Positions 36,512 to 45,324 of a stretch of DNA of 64,000 nt are shown one piece after another. Under the pieces are notes generated by a model that was given only the letters and a program-made list of their open reading frames with translations, ran no database searches and was not told the DNA's origin. Position 1 is the first letter of the stretch. The number at the start of each line of letters is the position of its first letter. The stretch is from NCBI GenBank assembly GCA_965205525.1, contig OZ242171.1, forward strand, positions 1,178,001 through 1,242,000, in the 5' to 3' direction. The DNA is from G965205525 sp965205525. Its GTDB lineage: Bacteria > Pseudomonadota > Gammaproteobacteria > JABABF01. Position numbers and translations under genes: made by a program.

Positions 36512-37339
36512 TCAGCAAAAACGGAGCTCCGCTGAGCCGACCTCAGACAGCTTCATGCGCATGGCATCCCCAGGGACTACTGGCTCTAAAGGGACCAGAG
36601 AGCCGGACAGGATGATTTCGCCGCTGCAAAGGGGTATGCCGTATCCTCCCAAGGTGTTGGCGAGCCAGGCCACCGCCGTGAGGGGATTGCCCTGCACCGC
36701 AGCACCGAGTCCCTCGCTCAGTAAATTTCCGTTCTTGAAAACCTGCACCTGCAGGTCCGGCAGGCTGAGATCCCGGGGGCTTATCTGGGCGCTTCCTAGC
36801 ACATAAACCCCGCAGGAGGCGTTGTCGGCGATGGTGTCCTGAATCTTGATCTCCCAATTGCGAATGCGCGAATCCACGATTTCAAAGCAGGGACTGATGT
36901 ACTCGGTAGCCGCCAGCACCTGCTCCTCGGTGATGCCGGGACCTGCCAAATCCCGGCACAGGCGAAAGGCGATTTCCGCCTCGGCGCGGGGCTGTATCAG
37001 CTGCTCGGCGATAGGGATCTCAGCACCCTCCGGGTATTCCATGGCATCGCTCAAAAAACCGAAGTCCGGCTGGAAAACCCCGAGCATCTTCTGTACCGCG
37101 GCACTGGTGACGCCGATCTTCTTGCCGATAATGCGCTCTTTATCCCGCTGCTGGCGGAGTGCCATCATGCACAGGGACACCTGATAGGCATCGTCAATGG
37201 TGATGGCGGGCTCCCGCTCGGTTAGGGGGGATACCACCGTCCGGCTGCGAAGAGCCCGGTACAGTTCCTCCCCCAAGGCATCGGTTACCGCATCCTCCAG
37301 AGCTCTTCCCCGGGTCGGCGGCGGCGCCTGCCCGCTCAT
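36512..37339 (-). CDS. 2-hydroxypenta-2,4-dienoate hydratase (2-keto-4-pentenoate hydratase)
   Basis: Hydrates the dienoate released by meta-cleavage pathways to 4-hydroxy-2-oxovalerate (MhpD/BphH/4-oxalocrotonate decarboxylase superfamily). The 275-residue protein has the KKIGVTSAAVQKMLGVFQPDFGFLSDAM substrate loop, the PRAEAEIAFRL metal-ligand Glu pair, and ISPCFEIVDSRI followed by NASCGVYVLG. Its start ATG overlaps the stop of a small frame that is itself a fragment of a hydratase. The C-C hydrolase that would feed it lies directly upstream in the same operon. Confidence 0.88.
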   Translation of the reverse strand: MSGQAPPPTRGRALEDAVTDALGEELYRALRSRTVVSPLTEREPAITIDDAYQVSLCMMALRQQRDKERIIGKKIGVTSAAVQKMLGVFQPDFGFLSDAMEYPEGAEIPIAEQLIQPRAEAEIAFRLCRDLAGPGITEEQVLAATEYISPCFEIVDSRIRNWEIKIQDTIADNASCGVYVLGSAQISPRDLSLPDLQVQVFKNGNLLSEGLGAAVQGNPLTAVAWLANTLGGYGIPLCSGEIILSGSLVPLEPVVPGDAMRMKLSEVGSAELRFC

Positions 37340-37452
37340 TTGTTCAGGGGTGCCTTGGCGCTGTTTGGATATTCCATCGCCTCGCCGAGAAAGCCGAAGT
37401 CCGGCTGCAAGCCCCGGAGCGCTTTCTCAGCCAGTGCGCCCCGCCCGCTCAT
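37336..37452 (-). pseudogene. 38-codon hydratase fragment bridging two pathway genes
   Basis: The small frame MSGRGALAEKALRGLQPDFG continues FLGEAMEYPNSAKAPLNK. It starts ATG in an ATGA overlap with the hydrolase stop and ends TGA in an ATGA overlap with the hydratase start. It repeats the hydratase Met-Ser-Gly start and then its QPDFGFL-xx-AMEYP segment with about 80 codons missing between. The best explanation is a tandem copy of the hydratase gene reduced by deletion. Translation may still be passed through it to the intact gene. Confidence 0.7.
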
Positions 37453-38279
37453 CCGTTCTGCAGGAAATCGAGGCAGGTCCGATTGAACATGTCCCGGTGC
37501 TCCACCATCACCCAGTGGCCGCAGCGGGACTGCACTACCATGCGGATATTTGGACAGCCCTGGGTCAGCTTCAGGATGCCGGACAAGGGCATAAACCCTT
37601 CGTTCACGCCCCAGAAGGCCAGCACCGGACAGCTGATTTCAGACAAGCGCGACTCCATGTTGGGCACCTTCATGGTAGTGATCGCCTGGGTATTCTGGAG
37701 TTCGTACACCTGCTTGCGCTCCCGCACCAGCTCCGGCGTGATATGGGCGGGGTCGTGCACCAGATGGCGCAGCACCTCTCCCATGCTCTCCTCGGTAGCC
37801 TGGCCGCCGCCCATAAAGAAGTCTCGCATGGCCGTCATCCCGGACATCTCAAAATAGGCGAGCTGTTCCTCCACGCCCCCCGGTGCCATCAGGATCATCC
37901 TAGGCACCCGCTGGGGATAGTCCAGTGCCATCTTGAGGGCAACGGCGCCCCCCAGGGAATTCCCCACCGGCACGAATTGATCTGCGCCCAGTTCATCTAG
38001 CACCTGGAGAATGGAAGACACAAAAAAGTCTATGTGGTACTCCACGTCATCCGGCTTGTCGGAGAAGCCGTAGCCGATATGGTCCGGAATAATCGTCCGA
38101 AAACCATGCTCTGCCAGAAAGGGATAATTCTGCTTGAAGTTGCTGTGCCCGCTGGCCCCGGGGCCGCTGCCGTGGAGAAATACCACCGTCTCTCCGGAGC
38201 CCTGCTCCAGACAATGCATGCGATATCCCTCCCGAGTGGTTATGTAGCGTCCTTCAGGCAGCAGCGGGGGAGCAGACAT
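37449..38279 (-). CDS. Alpha/beta hydrolase, meta-cleavage product hydrolase type
   Basis: C-C bond hydrolase resembling BphD/MhpC/HsaD, which split the ring-fission product of catechol-type meta cleavage. The 276-residue protein has the oxyanion loop GSGPGASGHSNF, the nucleophile Ser108 in GNSLGG, and His255 in CGHW. The catalytic acid, Asp in WGRDD of relatives, is Glu227 here (WGVNEGF). ATG 38277-38279 begins just before the fold; a longer upstream open frame is not needed. It precedes the hydratase, so the two likely act in series. No extradiol dioxygenase is in the window. Confidence 0.87.
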   Translation of the reverse strand: MSAPPLLPEGRYITTREGYRMHCLEQGSGETVVFLHGSGPGASGHSNFKQNYPFLAEHGFRTIIPDHIGYGFSDKPDDVEYHIDFFVSSILQVLDELGADQFVPVGNSLGGAVALKMALDYPQRVPRMILMAPGGVEEQLAYFEMSGMTAMRDFFMGGGQATEESMGEVLRHLVHDPAHITPELVRERKQVYELQNTQAITTMKVPNMESRLSEISCPVLAFWGVNEGFMPLSGILKLTQGCPNIRMVVQSRCGHWVMVEHRDMFNRTCLDFLQNG

Positions 38280-38319
38280 GGCGGCAAAATCTTTAAAGAG
38301 AGAACAGGAAAACCCTATT

Positions 38320-38634
38320 CTACTTCTCCCCGCCCCGGCAGGGAGGTGAAGTCGGCGCCCGCCCCGCCGCCTGCCACTCCTCGGGGGTATAGGTGTGCAG
38401 GGCCAGGGCATGCAACCCCGCCGCCAGCTCCTCGGCTAGGGCGGCATACACCCGGCGATGGCGGGCCAGAGGGTTCTCCCCGGCAAAGAGCTCCGACACT
38501 GCCACCACCCGGAAATGGCTCTCCGAACCGGGGGGCACATTGTGCCCGCCACTCTCATCCTCTATCTCCAGGCAGAGGGGAGAGAGGGCTTTGGTGAGGG
38601 CTTCCTCTATGCGCTGACGACGCTGGTTGGACAT
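38320..38634 (-). CDS. bolA: BolA family protein
   Basis: Small (104 residues) protein that partners monothiol glutaredoxins in Fe-S cluster handling and also affects morphology genes in E. coli. The GHNVPPGSESHFRVVAVS segment, with the conserved His, and the RHRRVYAALAEELAAGLHALALHTYTPEEW signature are clear. ATG 38632-38634 gives MSNQRRQRIEEAL. It is divergent from the sulfatase gene and transcribed toward the hydrolase/hydratase pair. Confidence 0.93.
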   Translation of the reverse strand: MSNQRRQRIEEALTKALSPLCLEIEDESGGHNVPPGSESHFRVVAVSELFAGENPLARHRRVYAALAEELAAGLHALALHTYTPEEWQAAGRAPTSPPCRGGEK

Positions 38635-38716
38635 GGGGGGATGTGCAGGCAAAGGGAAGTGCTTCGGTGAAGAAGGATTATAGTATTGCCATTGCCGAAT
38701 AACAGGGGAACACGGT

Positions 38717-40345
38717 ATGCGCATTCCATCCCACATCTTTTTTCTCGCCCTGCTCCTATGTCTGCCCGCTGCCTGGGCCCAAGAGAAAGAGGAGGCTCCC
38801 CAGCCCCCTCCCAACGTGGTGATTTTTCTCGCCGATGACCTGGGCTGGGCCGATGTGGGCTTTCATGGCGGCGATATAGAGACCAAGACGCTAGATCGCC
38901 TTGCCAGGGAGGGAGCCGAACTGCAGCGCTTTTACACCACCCCCATCTGCTCTCCCACCCGGGCGGCACTGATGACAGGGCGGGACCCGGTGCGCTTTGG
39001 CGTGGTTTATGCCACCATCCTGCCCTGGCTCAACCACGGCATTCACCCGAAAGAGCATTTTATGCCGGAAAGCTTTCGAGATGCCGGCTACCAGACCGCT
39101 ATCGTCGGCAAATGGCACCTAGGACACTCCCAGGCTATTTTCCATCCCAATCAGCGGGGCTTTGATCTTTTTTACGGCCATCTTCATACCGAGGTCGGGT
39201 ATTTCCCGCCCTTTAGCAACCAGGGAGGCAATGATTTTCAGCGCAATGGAAAATCCATAGATGACCAGGGCTATGAAACCTATCTGCTTGCTGCAGAGGC
39301 GCGCAAATGGATTCGGGCCCGGGACAAGAACCGCCCCTTCTTCCTGTACATGCCCTTCATCGCCCCCCACACCCCCTTGGATGCCCCCGAGGAGCTGAAA
39401 GCCAAATACCAGGACCTGCCGGACCGGCGGGGACAGGCGCGCAGCCCTTCGGATCGGCAGAGCCGCTTCGCCAAGCTGACAGGGCGCAAGAGCCTGCGCC
39501 CCATATACGCAGCGGTGGTGGAAGCCATGGACATTGCCATCGGCAGGGTGCTAGACACCCTGGAGGAGGAAGGCATCGCCGATAACACTATTGTGCTGTT
39601 CTTCAGCGACAACGGCGGTCAGCGAGTGTTCAGTGTCGGGGGGGCAGACAATGCGCCCCTGCGGGGCGGCAAGGGGGAAACCTTTGAAGGGGGTATCCGG
39701 GTGCCGGCAGTGATACGCTGGCCCGGTCGCATCGTCGCCGGAGCTCGTCTGGAGCAGATGATGACAGTGATGGATGTATTCCCCACCCTGGCGGCAGCGA
39801 CCGGTATTTCCACCGGTGCCCGCAAAAAGCTAGACGGCAAAAACCTGTGGCCGGCCCTCTCCGGGGGAGAGAAGATCCCGCGCGAGGAGTATGTCATCTT
39901 CGCTTCGGAAACCCCACTGTACGGCTCCCAATCCTTTGCCGCCCTCAACGAAGAATGGAAGTTGGTGCAGCGAGTGGAGCGGGGCCTGGACAGCATTGAG
40001 ATCAGCTACCTGCTGTTCAACCTGCGAGAAGATCCCTACGAGTACCGCAATCTAGCCCAAGACCACCCGGGTCGGGTGCGCAAGATGGCTGCGAAGATTC
40101 GCAACTGGCGCAGTCTTCATCCGGTCAGCGGTGTGCGCTCGCAGCTGGTGCCGCCGCCGGGCTGGCGAGCACCGAAGGACTGGGCGGATTACCCCATACC
40201 CATGACGGCTCTGCAGGATCACGCAGCGCCGGGCATGCCGCCGCCCCGGGCGATGCGCCTGCTGGACTATATGCTCGGCGAGCGGGGTCGCCTGATTTAT
40301 GACTGCGAGCCCTGGGCCCTGATCGGCGGCGGGATTTGCAAATAG
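38717..40345 (+). CDS. Secreted type I sulfatase
   Basis: Formylglycine-dependent sulfatase of 542 residues. The N-terminal signal peptide (HIFFLALLLCLPAAWA, cut near residue 21) sends it to the periplasm. The active-site Cys78 is in CSPTRAALMTGRDP, the C-X-P-X-R motif converted to formylglycine, here Cys-type and so needing a maturase. Metal ligands in FLADDLGW, the GKWHLG motif and FFSDNGG are all present. AGGGGAA precedes ATG 38717. The nearest sense is an arylsulfatase or N-acetylgalactosamine-sulfatase (S1 family). No maturase gene is in the window. Sulfated host or algal glycans are plausible substrates; this is inference. Confidence 0.92.
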   Translation: MRIPSHIFFLALLLCLPAAWAQEKEEAPQPPPNVVIFLADDLGWADVGFHGGDIETKTLDRLAREGAELQRFYTTPICSPTRAALMTGRDPVRFGVVYATILPWLNHGIHPKEHFMPESFRDAGYQTAIVGKWHLGHSQAIFHPNQRGFDLFYGHLHTEVGYFPPFSNQGGNDFQRNGKSIDDQGYETYLLAAEARKWIRARDKNRPFFLYMPFIAPHTPLDAPEELKAKYQDLPDRRGQARSPSDRQSRFAKLTGRKSLRPIYAAVVEAMDIAIGRVLDTLEEEGIADNTIVLFFSDNGGQRVFSVGGADNAPLRGGKGETFEGGIRVPAVIRWPGRIVAGARLEQMMTVMDVFPTLAAATGISTGARKKLDGKNLWPALSGGEKIPREEYVIFASETPLYGSQSFAALNEEWKLVQRVERGLDSIEISYLLFNLREDPYEYRNLAQDHPGRVRKMAAKIRNWRSLHPVSGVRSQLVPPPGWRAPKDWADYPIPMTALQDHAAPGMPPPRAMRLLDYMLGERGRLIYDCEPWALIGGGICK

Positions 40346-40366
40346 GCCAGCGGACTCTCTCTGCCT

Positions 40367-41137
40367 TTATTTTGGCGGCATCCGCATGGCGGCATCCAAA
40401 CGAATGGTCTCGCCGTTGATATAAGCATTCTCCACCAGAGCCAGAGCCAGGTGGGCAAACTCCGGGGGACGGCCCAGGCGCCCGGGGAATTGGGCGTTGG
40501 CTGCCAAACGATCAATCATTTCCTGGGGGGCTGACATCATCAGCTCGGTGGCGAATACGCCCGGGCAGATAGTGTTGATGCGGATGCCGAGGCGCCCTAA
40601 ATCACGAGCGATGGGCAGCGTCATGCCGATGACGCCGGCCTTGCTCGCGGAATAGGCCGCCTGTCCTATCTGGCCATCTATCCCGGCCACGGAGCCGACA
40701 TTGACAATCGCCCCGCGCTCACCATCCTCGGTGAGGGGCTCGTTCCGCTGCATGCGCTCCGCCGCCAAGCGCAGGACATTGAAGGTGCCGATAAGGTTGA
40801 GCTCCACAATGGCGCGAAAGCGCTCTAGCGGATAGGGTCCGCTCTTGCCGACTGTGCGGGCGGCATCGCCGCTGCCGGCACAGTTGATACAGATGTGGGC
40901 CGGAGCAAAACTTGCCTCGGTGCGGTTCAGACCCTCGGCCACGGAATCTTCGTCGGTGACATCTACCCGGGTGAAAGCACAGCTCGGACCGAGCTTCTCC
41001 ACGGCGGCGGCAGCCTTCTCTTCGGCGACATCAAAAATCATCACCCGGGCACCCCGCTCCACCAGCAGCTCCGCCGTCGCCAAGCCGAGACCGGAGGCGC
41101 CGCCGGTGACGATTGCAACCCTGTTTTCAATCTGCAT
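40367..41137 (-). CDS. 3-hydroxyacyl-CoA dehydrogenase type-2-like SDR (HSD10 family)
   Basis: NAD-dependent SDR of 256 residues. It has the TGGASGLGLATAE glycine motif, FDVAEEKA with an Asp favouring NAD, INCAGSGDAARTV (NAG motif), the GSVAGIDGQIGQAAYSASKAG active site (Ser, Tyr-X3-Lys), and GVFATELMMSAPQE near the C-terminus. This exact pattern is that of HSD17B10/3-hydroxy-2-methylbutyryl-CoA dehydrogenase, active in branched-chain and steroid-side-chain beta-oxidation. It follows the FadB-like gene by 11 bases on the same strand, so it likely shares that substrate. Confidence 0.88.
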   Translation of the reverse strand: MQIENRVAIVTGGASGLGLATAELLVERGARVMIFDVAEEKAAAAVEKLGPSCAFTRVDVTDEDSVAEGLNRTEASFAPAHICINCAGSGDAARTVGKSGPYPLERFRAIVELNLIGTFNVLRLAAERMQRNEPLTEDGERGAIVNVGSVAGIDGQIGQAAYSASKAGVIGMTLPIARDLGRLGIRINTICPGVFATELMMSAPQEMIDRLAANAQFPGRLGRPPEFAHLALALVENAYINGETIRLDAAMRMPPK

Positions 41138-41148
41138 AAGCGATCCCC

Positions 41149-43302
41149 TCAGGCAAAACTTTCACCCCGCTCGGCCTTCTGCAAAAGGAGCGGAGGCGGC
41201 TCAAAATCAGTGCCGTAGCGCTCGGCCAGCTCTCGGCACCGCTTGGCGAAAGAGGACAGGCCGTAACTATTGATGAACTGAAAAACGCCGCCGGTGTGGG
41301 CGGGAAAGCCGATACCCAGAATGGAACCGACATTGCCGTCTGCGATGCTCTCTATCACGCCCTCCTGAAGGGCCCGCACGGCCTCCAGGGCCTCGGCAAA
41401 AAGCAGCCTGTCCTTCACATCCGCAAAGGGTATGTCGCGCCCTGCCCCGTCGGCATACAGCAAAGAGAGGCCGGGCCAGATATATTTTTTCCCGCCCTCT
41501 GGGTACTCGTAAAAGCCAGCACCGTGGGCTTTGCCCAGGCGCTTAAACTCCTCCACCATCCGGGCCACCAGCTGGTTTTCCGGGGAGGCTGCCGCCTCTC
41601 GCCCCGCCCCGCCGGCATCGGCCGCCCCCTGCTGGGCCACTCGGCAGGAGGTTTCCAAGCTGATCTCATCCACCAGCGCCAAGGGACCCGCCGGACAGCC
41701 GGCCTGGCGGGCACCGTTCTCCACCACAGCGGGATGCACGCCCTCGGTCACCATAGAGAGCCCCTGGGAAACCAGTCGGCCGATCACCCGGGTGGTGAAA
41801 AACCCCGGAGCATCATTGACCACGATGGGGGTCTTGCCCAGCTGGCGGGCGAGATCAAAGGCCCGGGCCAAGGTCAGGTCGGAGGTCCTCTGCCCCCGAA
41901 TGATCTCCACCAGGGGCATCTTCTCCGCCGGCGAGAAGAAATGCATGCCGATAAAATTCTGCGGGCGGGATGCCGCCTCCGCCAGCCCGGTGATCGGCAG
42001 TCCGGAGGTGTTGGAGGCCAGGAAGGCGCTATCTTGCAGCACGGCCTCCGCATCCCGGATGACCTTTGCCTTGATCTCCCGGTCTTCAAAGACCGCTTCA
42101 ATGACGACATCGCAGCCGGCCAGCGCCTGCATATCGTCGGCTGCCTGCACTCTCTTTAGGATTTCTGCGGCCTGCTCTTCGCCGATCTTCCGGTCCTTCT
42201 CGCAGGCGGTGCGGACATATTCCCTGCCCTGCTCCGCCCGCTTCCGGTCCACATCCTTCAGCACTGCGTCTATGCCCGCCTTGGCCGCGATCAGGGCGAT
42301 GCCGGAACCCATCTGCCCGGCCCCCAGAATGCCCAATCTGCCTGCCCGCTGCTTCTCAATGCCCTGGGGGCGGCTTGCGCCCTTGCCGATTTCTCCCATC
42401 TGGATGAAAAAGGCGGTCATCATGTTGCGTGCCACCGGGCTCAGCAGCAGGTGCAGGAAATAACGGGATTCAATCCTCTGGGCAGTGTCAAAGTCTACCT
42501 TCGCGATGTCGTGCACAGCGGCGAAAATCGCCTTCTGGGCGGGCATGTTGCCGCCGGTCTGATTCATCACGTTCATTGGTCCCAAAAACAGGAAGCCCCG
42601 CAGCGCATCATCCCCCGGCCTGCCTCCCGGAAGCACATAATCCTTTTCGTCCCAAGGCTGCCGCGCCTTGGGATTGGCTAAGAGCCAGGCGATGGCCTTC
42701 TGGTGCATAGCCTCTTCGTCGGCGGCCAGCTCGTGGACCAAACCCTTCTTCAGCGCCCTTTGCGGGTTCAGCTGCCGCCCCTGGCTGATCAGGGGCAGGG
42801 CCTCCTGTATCCCCAAAAGACGGGTCAGGCGATTAATCCCCCCCGCACCGGGCAGCAGTCCCAAGTTGGATTCCGGCAGTCCTACCCGGATGGAGGGATC
42901 GTCCACTGCCACCCGGTAATGGCATGACAGGCACAATTCATAGCCGCCGCCAAGGGCGGAGCCGCTGATCCCCGCCGCCACTGGCAGCCCCAGGGTCTCC
43001 AGCTTGCGCAGCACCATCTTGGAGCGCATCATCCCTTCAAACATCTCCTCCAGCTCCTCGGGTGAGGGATCCAGAGGCATGTTCAGCATGGCCTTTACGT
43101 CGCCTCCCGCCATGAAGTGGCCGGGCTTGCCGCTTCGCACATACACGCCTCGGATATCTTCCTTCATCTCCGCCAGCTGCTCCACCGCCTGCCGCATCGC
43201 GGCATCGTACTCCTCCCCCATTATGTTGACCGACTTGCCGGGCTGATCCAAGATCAGCTCAACGATGCCGTCATCACGCTTTTCCAAGCGCAGATAACTC
43301 AT
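41149..43302 (-). CDS. Bifunctional enoyl-CoA hydratase/3-hydroxyacyl-CoA dehydrogenase
   Basis: Multifunctional beta-oxidation alpha subunit of 717 residues. Crotonase half: the GGGYELCLSCHYR and VGLPESNLGLLPGAGG segments carry the two catalytic Glu. Dehydrogenase half: LGILGAGQMGSGIALIAAKAG (NAD loop), FFSPAEKMPLVEII with its catalytic His, NDAPGFFTTRV, and a C-terminal helical domain ending FAKRCRELAERYG. It resembles FadJ/FadB; the symbol is left empty because the subtype is not certain. It lies just downstream of a thiolase with one small frame between, so together they complete a beta-oxidation cycle. Confidence 0.93.
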   Translation of the reverse strand: MSYLRLEKRDDGIVELILDQPGKSVNIMGEEYDAAMRQAVEQLAEMKEDIRGVYVRSGKPGHFMAGGDVKAMLNMPLDPSPEELEEMFEGMMRSKMVLRKLETLGLPVAAGISGSALGGGYELCLSCHYRVAVDDPSIRVGLPESNLGLLPGAGGINRLTRLLGIQEALPLISQGRQLNPQRALKKGLVHELAADEEAMHQKAIAWLLANPKARQPWDEKDYVLPGGRPGDDALRGFLFLGPMNVMNQTGGNMPAQKAIFAAVHDIAKVDFDTAQRIESRYFLHLLLSPVARNMMTAFFIQMGEIGKGASRPQGIEKQRAGRLGILGAGQMGSGIALIAAKAGIDAVLKDVDRKRAEQGREYVRTACEKDRKIGEEQAAEILKRVQAADDMQALAGCDVVIEAVFEDREIKAKVIRDAEAVLQDSAFLASNTSGLPITGLAEAASRPQNFIGMHFFSPAEKMPLVEIIRGQRTSDLTLARAFDLARQLGKTPIVVNDAPGFFTTRVIGRLVSQGLSMVTEGVHPAVVENGARQAGCPAGPLALVDEISLETSCRVAQQGAADAGGAGREAAASPENQLVARMVEEFKRLGKAHGAGFYEYPEGGKKYIWPGLSLLYADGAGRDIPFADVKDRLLFAEALEAVRALQEGVIESIADGNVGSILGIGFPAHTGGVFQFINSYGLSSFAKRCRELAERYGTDFEPPPLLLQKAERGESFA

Positions 43303-43517
43303 GGCCTAAAGGCCCGTCGCACCGGGCTGCCAGTCAGAGAAGATGCCCCCGAGCCAAGACAGCGGCACAGGAAGCAAAGAGCCGTCGCCGGCAAGAAGAA
43401 GGGCGAGGGTGCGCCGAAGAGGGTGCGCAAGCGAAGGGACACTGACATTTGCCGCACCGCCGACTCGCACAGCTCGCTAAACAGGGGAACAGAAAAACTG
43501 CCAAGCCGTTTTGTCAT
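43299..43517 (-). CDS. Candidate small frame coupling thiolase to the FadB-like gene
   Basis: A 72-codon frame starts ATG overlapping the thiolase stop (ATGA) and ends TGA overlapping the FadB-like start (ATGA), so it fills the 211-base spacer exactly. The product (MTKRLGSFSVPLFSEL...) is Cys/Leu-rich and basic, with no family recognised. It may be a translated bridge or a relic rather than a functional protein. The double 4-base overlap is the only evidence. Confidence 0.3.
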   Translation of the reverse strand: MTKRLGSFSVPLFSELCESAVRQMSVSLRLRTLFGAPSPFFLPATALCFLCRCLGSGASSLTGSPVRRAFRP

Positions 43518-44719
43518 GCCCTCTCCAGGATGGTTGCAATGCCGATGCCGCCGCCGGCGCATAGGGTCGCCAGTCCGTAACGCAGCTCGCGCCGCTCCAT
43601 CTCGTCTAAGAGGGTGCCCAGAATCATGGCGCCGGTGGCCCCGATGGGATGGCCCATGGCAATGGCCCCGCCGTTGACATTGATCTCCTCATCCGACACC
43701 TCCATCAGATGCTGGTAGCGCAGCACAACCGCGGCGAAGGCTTCATTCAGCTCAAACAGGTCAATATCATTCCGGCTGAGCCCAGCGCGCTTGAGCGCCT
43801 TGCGGCTGGCGGGCTCCGGCCCCGCCAGCATGATCGTGGGGTCGGTGCCGGTCAGGGCGCAGCTGACCACCCGCGCCCTCGGCGGAAGTCCCAAGTCCCG
43901 GCCCGCCTGCTCGCTGCCTACCAGCACTAGGCCGGCACCGTCCACAATGCCCGAAGAATTGCCCGGGGTGTGCACATGCTCCACCCGGTCCACCTGGGGG
44001 TAGCGGAACTTCAGATGCTCATCGTGGCCGAAATCGCCAAGGGCTTGAAAAGAGGGCTTGAGGGCGGCCAAGCCTTCAAGGGAGGTCTCGCGGATCAGCT
44101 CGTCCCGGTCTAGGACAGTGAGACCGTTGATATCCTTTACCGGCACCATCGAGTCGGCAAAATAGCCCTCCTCCCAGGCGCGGGCAGCCCGCTCCTGGGA
44201 AGCCAGTCCGCAGCGATCCACGTCCTCCCGGCTGAAGCCGTCCAAGGTGGCCATCAAATCGGCGGCCACCCCTTGGGAAATCCCCACATTGCGCTCATTC
44301 ATCATGGTCCAAGGGTCGCCCAGGGCGCCGCCGCTGGCGCCGATGCCAAGCCGCGACATGGATTCCACACCCCCCGCCGCCACCAGATCTTCAAAGCCTG
44401 AGCGTACTTTCATCGCCGCCACATTCACCGCGTCCAGCCCGCCCGCACAAAAACGGTGCAGCTGGGCACCGGTGGTGACATCGTCCCAGCTGGAGACGAT
44501 CAGCGCCGACTTGGCGATATTCTGGCCCTGCTCTCCCACCGGCTCGCCAGTGGCCATAACGAAATCGTCCACCCGAGCGGTATCCAAGTCGCTGCGCTCT
44601 TTCATCGCTTCCAAAAGGGAGACCACCAAGTCAATGGGCTTGACTTCGTATAGAGCACCGCCGGGCTTGCCCTTGCCGCGAGGCGTGCGAATGGCATCAT
44701 AAATGTATGCTTCGGTCAT
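43514..44719 (-). CDS. Acetyl-CoA C-acyltransferase (thiolase)
   Basis: Cleaves 3-ketoacyl-CoA into acetyl-CoA and a shorter acyl-CoA. The 401-residue protein has the nucleophile Cys in LHRFCAGGLDAV, and the NEAFA, GGAIAMGHPIGATGA and CAGGGIG motifs with catalytic His and Cys. ATG 44717-44719 is preferred; a GTG 12 bases upstream is also possible. It opens the minus-strand cluster thiolase, FadB-like, HSD10-like SDR. It is divergent from the RDD gene, so a promoter should lie in 44720-44829. Confidence 0.93.
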   Translation of the reverse strand: MTEAYIYDAIRTPRGKGKPGGALYEVKPIDLVVSLLEAMKERSDLDTARVDDFVMATGEPVGEQGQNIAKSALIVSSWDDVTTGAQLHRFCAGGLDAVNVAAMKVRSGFEDLVAAGGVESMSRLGIGASGGALGDPWTMMNERNVGISQGVAADLMATLDGFSREDVDRCGLASQERAARAWEEGYFADSMVPVKDINGLTVLDRDELIRETSLEGLAALKPSFQALGDFGHDEHLKFRYPQVDRVEHVHTPGNSSGIVDGAGLVLVGSEQAGRDLGLPPRARVVSCALTGTDPTIMLAGPEPASRKALKRAGLSRNDIDLFELNEAFAAVVLRYQHLMEVSDEEINVNGGAIAMGHPIGATGAMILGTLLDEMERRELRYGLATLCAGGGIGIATILERA

Positions 44720-44829
44720 AATTTCGGTCACGGAGGCAAACTATGAAATGATTGACCCGCAGGGCCTGCGAGAACACGCATGCCCTAAGGTGCATGGCAT
44801 TGTAACACTGCAAAAATGAAAACTGATCC

Positions 44830-45276
44830 ATGAATTCCACGCCCCTGCCCGCCGCTGGACTGGGCCGCCGCCTGGCTGCGGCACTCTACGATGCCATGCT
44901 GGTCTTCGGCCTGCTGTATCTCGCAACCTTTGTCGCTCTCGCCCTGCGCTCAGCGGTGACGGGGGCAGCGGCGACAGCGGGGCTGGAAGGCCTCGCCTTT
45001 CAGCTGTGGCTGCTGGCAGTCTTCATCGCGTACTTCCTCAGCTTCTGGCGGATCTCCGGACAGACCCCGGGAATGAGAGCGTGGCGGCTGCGAGTAGAAA
45101 CCTTGGAGGGCAGCTCGCCGGGCCCGGGACGAGGGCTCCTGCGCCTCAGCCTGGCACTCCTCTCCTGGCTCTGCCTGGGAGCAGGCTACTGGTGGCTGTG
45201 GCTGGATCGGGAACAGCGCTGCTGGCATGACCGCTGGAGCGGCACCCGTGTGGTCCACCTGCAGCGATCCCTCTAA
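44830..45276 (+). CDS. RDD family membrane protein
   Basis: Small inner-membrane protein of 148 residues with three hydrophobic segments (near residues 20-42, 56-76 and 105-128). The family is named for conserved Arg-Asp-Asp residues; here GLGRRLAAALYDAMLVF gives the Arg and first Asp. The QTPGMRAWRLRV motif and the ending HDRWSGTRVV are also family hallmarks. The role is unknown; a proposed function is ion or small-molecule transport. It converges on lptG. Confidence 0.85.
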   Translation: MNSTPLPAAGLGRRLAAALYDAMLVFGLLYLATFVALALRSAVTGAAATAGLEGLAFQLWLLAVFIAYFLSFWRISGQTPGMRAWRLRVETLEGSSPGPGRGLLRLSLALLSWLCLGAGYWWLWLDREQRCWHDRWSGTRVVHLQRSL

Positions 45277-45324
45277 AAGCAGCGCGCCCGGCGCAGTTGC
45301 CCGATGCGCCTGCTCCGCCGCCGG

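Noticed and set aside
44729..44731. GTG as the thiolase start
   Set aside because: It adds only four residues and no ribosome site favours it over the ATG at 44717-44719.
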